Shown in pieces: positions 61,342 to 64,000 of a stretch of DNA of 64,000 nt (position 1 is its first letter; each line of letters starts with the position of its first letter). Source of the stretch: Streptomyces physcomitrii (lineage in GTDB: Bacteria > Actinomycetota > Actinomycetes > Streptomycetales > Streptomycetaceae). The notes under the pieces are model-generated. The model was not told the origin of the DNA, searched no databases, and saw nothing but the letters and a program-made list of their open reading frames with translations. Position numbers and translations under genes: made by a program. Location of the stretch: contig NZ_JAAWWP010000004.1 of assembly GCF_012273655.1 (NCBI RefSeq), forward strand, positions 124,001-188,000, given 5' to 3'.

Positions 61342-64000
61342 GTGATCCGCACCGATGACCTCGCCCGACTGCCCGTCGCCTCGGCCGTGCCCGCGCTGCG
61401 CGAGGCCCTGGAGGACCACGGCAGCGCGGTGCTCTGCGCACCGCCCGGCACCGGCAAGACCACGCTCGTACCGCTGGAGTTGGCCGGTCTGCTCGGGGCC
61501 GGGCCCGCGCGCCGGGTGCTGGTCGCCGAGCCGCGCCGGATCGCCGCCCGGGCCGCCGCCCGCCGGATGGCCTGGCTGCTCGGCGAACCGGTGGGCGGCC
61601 GGGTCGGCTACACGGTGCGCGGCGAGCGCAGAGTGGGGCCGGACACCGTGGTCGAGGTGGTGACCACCGGGGTGCTGCTCCAACGCCTGCAGCGGGACCA
61701 GGAGTTGGCGGGTGCCGAGGTGGTCGTCCTCGACGAGTGCCACGAACGCCATCTGGACGCCGATACCGTCGCCGCCTTCCTGCTCGACGTCCAGGCGGCG
61801 CTGCGGCCCGAGTTGCGGCTGCTCGCGGCCTCCGCGACCACCGACGCGGCGGGCTGGGCGCGGCTGCTCGGCGACGCCCCCGTGGTCGAGGCGGCGGGCA
61901 CGGCCCACCCGGTGGAGGTGGTGTGGGCTCCCCCGGCCCGCCCGGTCCGGCCGCCGCACGGGATGCGGGTCGATCCGGCGCTGCTCGCCCAGGTGGCCTC
62001 GGTCGTCCGGCGGGCGCTGCGCGAACGCCCCGGCGATCTGCTCTGCTTCCTGCCCGGGGTGGGCGAGATCGCCCGGGTGGCCGGGCAGTTGGGGGATCTC
62101 GGCGGGGTGGAGGTGCTCCAGGTGCACGGCCGGGCCCCGGCGGCCGTGCAGGACGCGGTGCTCGCGCCGGGTGGGGGCAGGCGGGTGGTGCTCGCCACGG
62201 CGGTCGCGGAGTCCAGCCTGACGGTGCCCGGGGTACGGATCGTGGTCGACTCCGGGCTGGCCCGGGAGCCGCGGGTCGACCACGCGCGCGGGCTGAGCGC
62301 GCTCACCACGGTGCGTGCCTCGCAGGCGGCGGGGCGCCAGCGGGCGGGCCGCGCCGGGCGGCAGGGGCCGGGCTGGGTCTACCGCTGCTGGTCCAAGGCC
62401 GAGGACGCGCGGCTGCCGCGCTTCCCGGCGCCGGAGATCCGGCTCGCCGACCTCACCGCCTTCGCCCTCCAGGCCGCCTGCTGGGGCGACCCCACCGCCG
62501 GGGGCCTTGCCCTGCTCGACGCCCCGCCGCCGGGGGCGATGGCGGCGGCCCGCGAGGTGCTCACCGCGATCGGCGCGGTGGACCCGGACACCGGCCGGGC
62601 CACCGGGCGCGGGGCGCGGATGGCACGCCTCGGCCTGCACCCCCGGCTCGCCCGCGCCCTCCTGGACGCCGCCGGGCAGACCGGCACCCGGCGCGCGGCG
62701 GAGGTGGTGGCCCTGCTCAGTGAGGAGCCGCCGCGGGAGTACGGCGACGACCTCGCGGCGGCCTGGCGCACCGCACGACGCGGCAGGGACGCCTACGCCG
62801 GCCGCTGGGAGACCGAGGCCCGGCGGCTCACCTCGGCACTGTCCTCGTCCGGCGGCGCCTCCGGTCCGGGCCCCTCCGCTGACCGCTCCACGGGCACGCG
62901 CCGCGAACGGGAGAGCGGTGCGGGTGGTCCGGACGCGCACGGGGGTGGCACGTACGAGGGTGGTCCGCGGGCGGGCGGAGGCGGTGCGGGTGGTCCGGGC
63001 GCGCACCGGAGCGGCACGTACGAGGGTGGTCCGCGGGCGGGCGGAGGCGGTGCGGGTGGCGGCAAGTCCCGTACCGGTCAAGGAGGTTCGGGCGGGGCTG
63101 TGGCCGGGGGCGAGCGGGTGGCGGACGGCGACGAGCAGGTGGCGGGGCTGGTCGCCGCGCTGGCCTTTCCGGAGCGGCTCGCGCGGGAGCGGGGCGGCGG
63201 CACGTACCAGATGGTGTCGGGGACCCGGGCCGAGACCGCCGAGGGTTCGCCGCTGCGCGGTGCCCGGTGGCTGGCGGTCGCGGTGGCCGACCGGCCGGTG
63301 GGTGCGGGGCAGGCCCGGGTGCGGCTCGCCGCCGCGGTGGACGAGGAGGTGGCACTGCGGGCGGCGGCCCCGCTGCGTACCGAGTCGGCGGAGGTGGTGT
63401 GGGAGGACGGGGAGGTGGCGGCCCGGGAGACGAGCCGGCTCGGCGCGGTGACGCTGAGGCAGCGTCCCTCGGCGCCGGGCCGGGTGGATCCGGAGCGGGT
63501 GCGCGCGGCGCTGCTGGAGGGGCTGCGGACCGAGGGGCTCGGCCTGCTGCACTGGACGCGGGAGTCGCGGCAGCTGCGCGAGCGGCTGGCCTTTCTGCAC
63601 CGCAGGCGGGGCGCGCCCTGGCCCGAGGTCGGCGACGCCGTCCTCCTGGACCGGGCCGGTGACTGGCTGGAGCCGGAGTTGGGCCGGGCGCGCAGGGCCG
63701 CCGACCTCGGCCGGATCGACGCCGGTCAGGCCCTGCAGCGGCTGCTCCCGTGGGCGGGCGGTGAGGCCGCCCGGCTCGGCGAACTGGCGCCCGAGCGCTT
63801 TCAGGTGCCGAGCGGCTCCCGGATCCGTATCGACTACACGGATCCCGAACGCCCGATGCTCGCGGTGAAGTTGCAGGAGATGTTCGGCCTCGCGGTCACG
63901 CCCGCGGTGGACGGGGTGCCGCTGGTGGTGGAGCTGCTCTCCCCGGCGGGCCGCCCGGCCGCGGTCACCGCCGACCTCGCCTCCTTCTGGCGGGAGGGCT
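61342..64000 (+). CDS. hrpB: HrpB-type ATP-dependent RNA helicase, partial
   Basis: DEAH/RHA-family helicase of the HrpB group; only the first 886 codons are in the window. It starts at GTG 61342. Motif I APPGTGKTTLVP (about residues 33-44), motif II VVLDECHER (about 128-136), SATTD (about 157), VESSLTVPGVRIVVDSGLAR region (about 293-312) and motif VI QRAGRAGRQGPG (about 333-344) are present. A Gly-rich insertion at residues about 510-590 holds two copies of a 66-bp repeat. After it the HrpB C-terminal domain resumes (MLAVKLQEMFGL). The cellular role is poorly known in all bacteria. Confidence 0.9.
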   Translation, partial: MIRTDDLARLPVASAVPALREALEDHGSAVLCAPPGTGKTTLVPLELAGLLGAGPARRVLVAEPRRIAARAAARRMAWLLGEPVGGRVGYTVRGERRVGPDTVVEVVTTGVLLQRLQRDQELAGAEVVVLDECHERHLDADTVAAFLLDVQAALRPELRLLAASATTDAAGWARLLGDAPVVEAAGTAHPVEVVWAPPARPVRPPHGMRVDPALLAQVASVVRRALRERPGDLLCFLPGVGEIARVAGQLGDLGGVEVLQVHGRAPAAVQDAVLAPGGGRRVVLATAVAESSLTVPGVRIVVDSGLAREPRVDHARGLSALTTVRASQAAGRQRAGRAGRQGPGWVYRCWSKAEDARLPRFPAPEIRLADLTAFALQAACWGDPTAGGLALLDAPPPGAMAAAREVLTAIGAVDPDTGRATGRGARMARLGLHPRLARALLDAAGQTGTRRAAEVVALLSEEPPREYGDDLAAAWRTARRGRDAYAGRWETEARRLTSALSSSGGASGPGPSADRSTGTRRERESGAGGPDAHGGGTYEGGPRAGGGGAGGPGAHRSGTYEGGPRAGGGGAGGGKSRTGQGGSGGAVAGGERVADGDEQVAGLVAALAFPERLARERGGGTYQMVSGTRAETAEGSPLRGARWLAVAVADRPVGAGQARVRLAAAVDEEVALRAAAPLRTESAEVVWEDGEVAARETSRLGAVTLRQRPSAPGRVDPERVRAALLEGLRTEGLGLLHWTRESRQLRERLAFLHRRRGAPWPEVGDAVLLDRAGDWLEPELGRARRAADLGRIDAGQALQRLLPWAGGEAARLGELAPERFQVPSGSRIRIDYTDPERPMLAVKLQEMFGLAVTPAVDGVPLVVELLSPAGRPAAVTADLASFWREG
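62917..63064 (+). repeat. 66-bp tandem repeat in the helicase gene
   Basis: Units begin with GGTGCGGGTGG at 62917, 62983 and 63049 (period exactly 66). Each full unit encodes 22 residues of the type GAGGP-AH---GTYEGGPRAGGG. In frame, in the linker before the HrpB C-terminal domain. Confidence 0.85.

Overview
The window is high-GC actinobacterial DNA, almost certainly a Streptomyces chromosome core region. The reasons are codon use with GC-rich third positions, whiA, an RbpA-like RNA polymerase-binding protein, a mycothiol-dependent isomerase family member, DUF397/Scr1-type regulators, many GTG starts, and the order pgi - rbpA-like - secG - tpiA - pgk - gap - whiA - yvcK - rapZ - uvrC, which is conserved in that genus. 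No rRNA, tRNA, CRISPR array, prophage or insertion sequence was recognised. The first gene (pgi) and the last (hrpB-like helicase) run off the window edges.

Layout. 1-4.7 kb: central glycolysis (pgi, tpiA, pgk, gap) with secG and an RbpA paralogue, all on the minus strand. 4.9-10.1 kb: the uvrC-rapZ-yvcK-whiA operon, with every junction overlapping. 10.2-12.9 kb: a two-gene secreted cysteine-protease operon with a divergent DNA-binding regulator. 13-20.9 kb: a sugar kinase, uvrA, a maleylpyruvate-isomerase-like protein, an MBL hydrolase, an ECF sigma factor with its CU044_5270-type partner, and aroQ. 21-26.6 kb: a Ca2+/H+ antiporter, a TerC-family membrane protein under a yybP-ykoY (Mn2+) riboswitch, a secreted M64 peptidase and an XRE-TPR regulator. 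26.7-33 kb: a TerD fusion protein, TerD, uvrB and an MHYT sensor. 33-38.7 kb: glycerophosphodiesterase, ogt, psuG with a PfkB kinase, corA and a CBS protein.

38.7-38.95 kb is an extraordinary poly-C/poly-G tract. 39-45.7 kb: a uridine-kinase-like protein, a DUF1772 protein, an unpaired gltD, and an ATPase/XRE/DUF397 regulatory set with a methyltransferase. 46-51.5 kb: a TetR regulator and an FAD oxidase, a secreted PI-PLC, a secreted serine protease and a ferredoxin-like protein. 51.7-64 kb: an S4 RNA-binding protein, methyltransferases, a TPR protein, coaE, a TetR/DMT-exporter pair, a PAC2 protein, rpsA, a methyltransferase that seems to start at ATC, and an HrpB-type helicase.

Themes. DNA repair (uvrA, uvrB, uvrC, ogt) is spread through the first 35 kb. 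Metal and stress functions (riboswitch-controlled TerC, TerD pair, CorA, Ca2+ antiporter) are interleaved with it. Several genes carry in-frame tandem repeats of 18, 36 and 66 bp that encode disordered segments. Many transcription units end in strong GC hairpins, and several genes appear to be leaderless, with a -10-like hexamer 6-8 bp before the start codon. The most distinctive items are the riboswitch with a readable RBS-sequestering expression platform, the ATC start, the poly-C tract, the protease/companion/regulator cassette and the TerD fusion protein.
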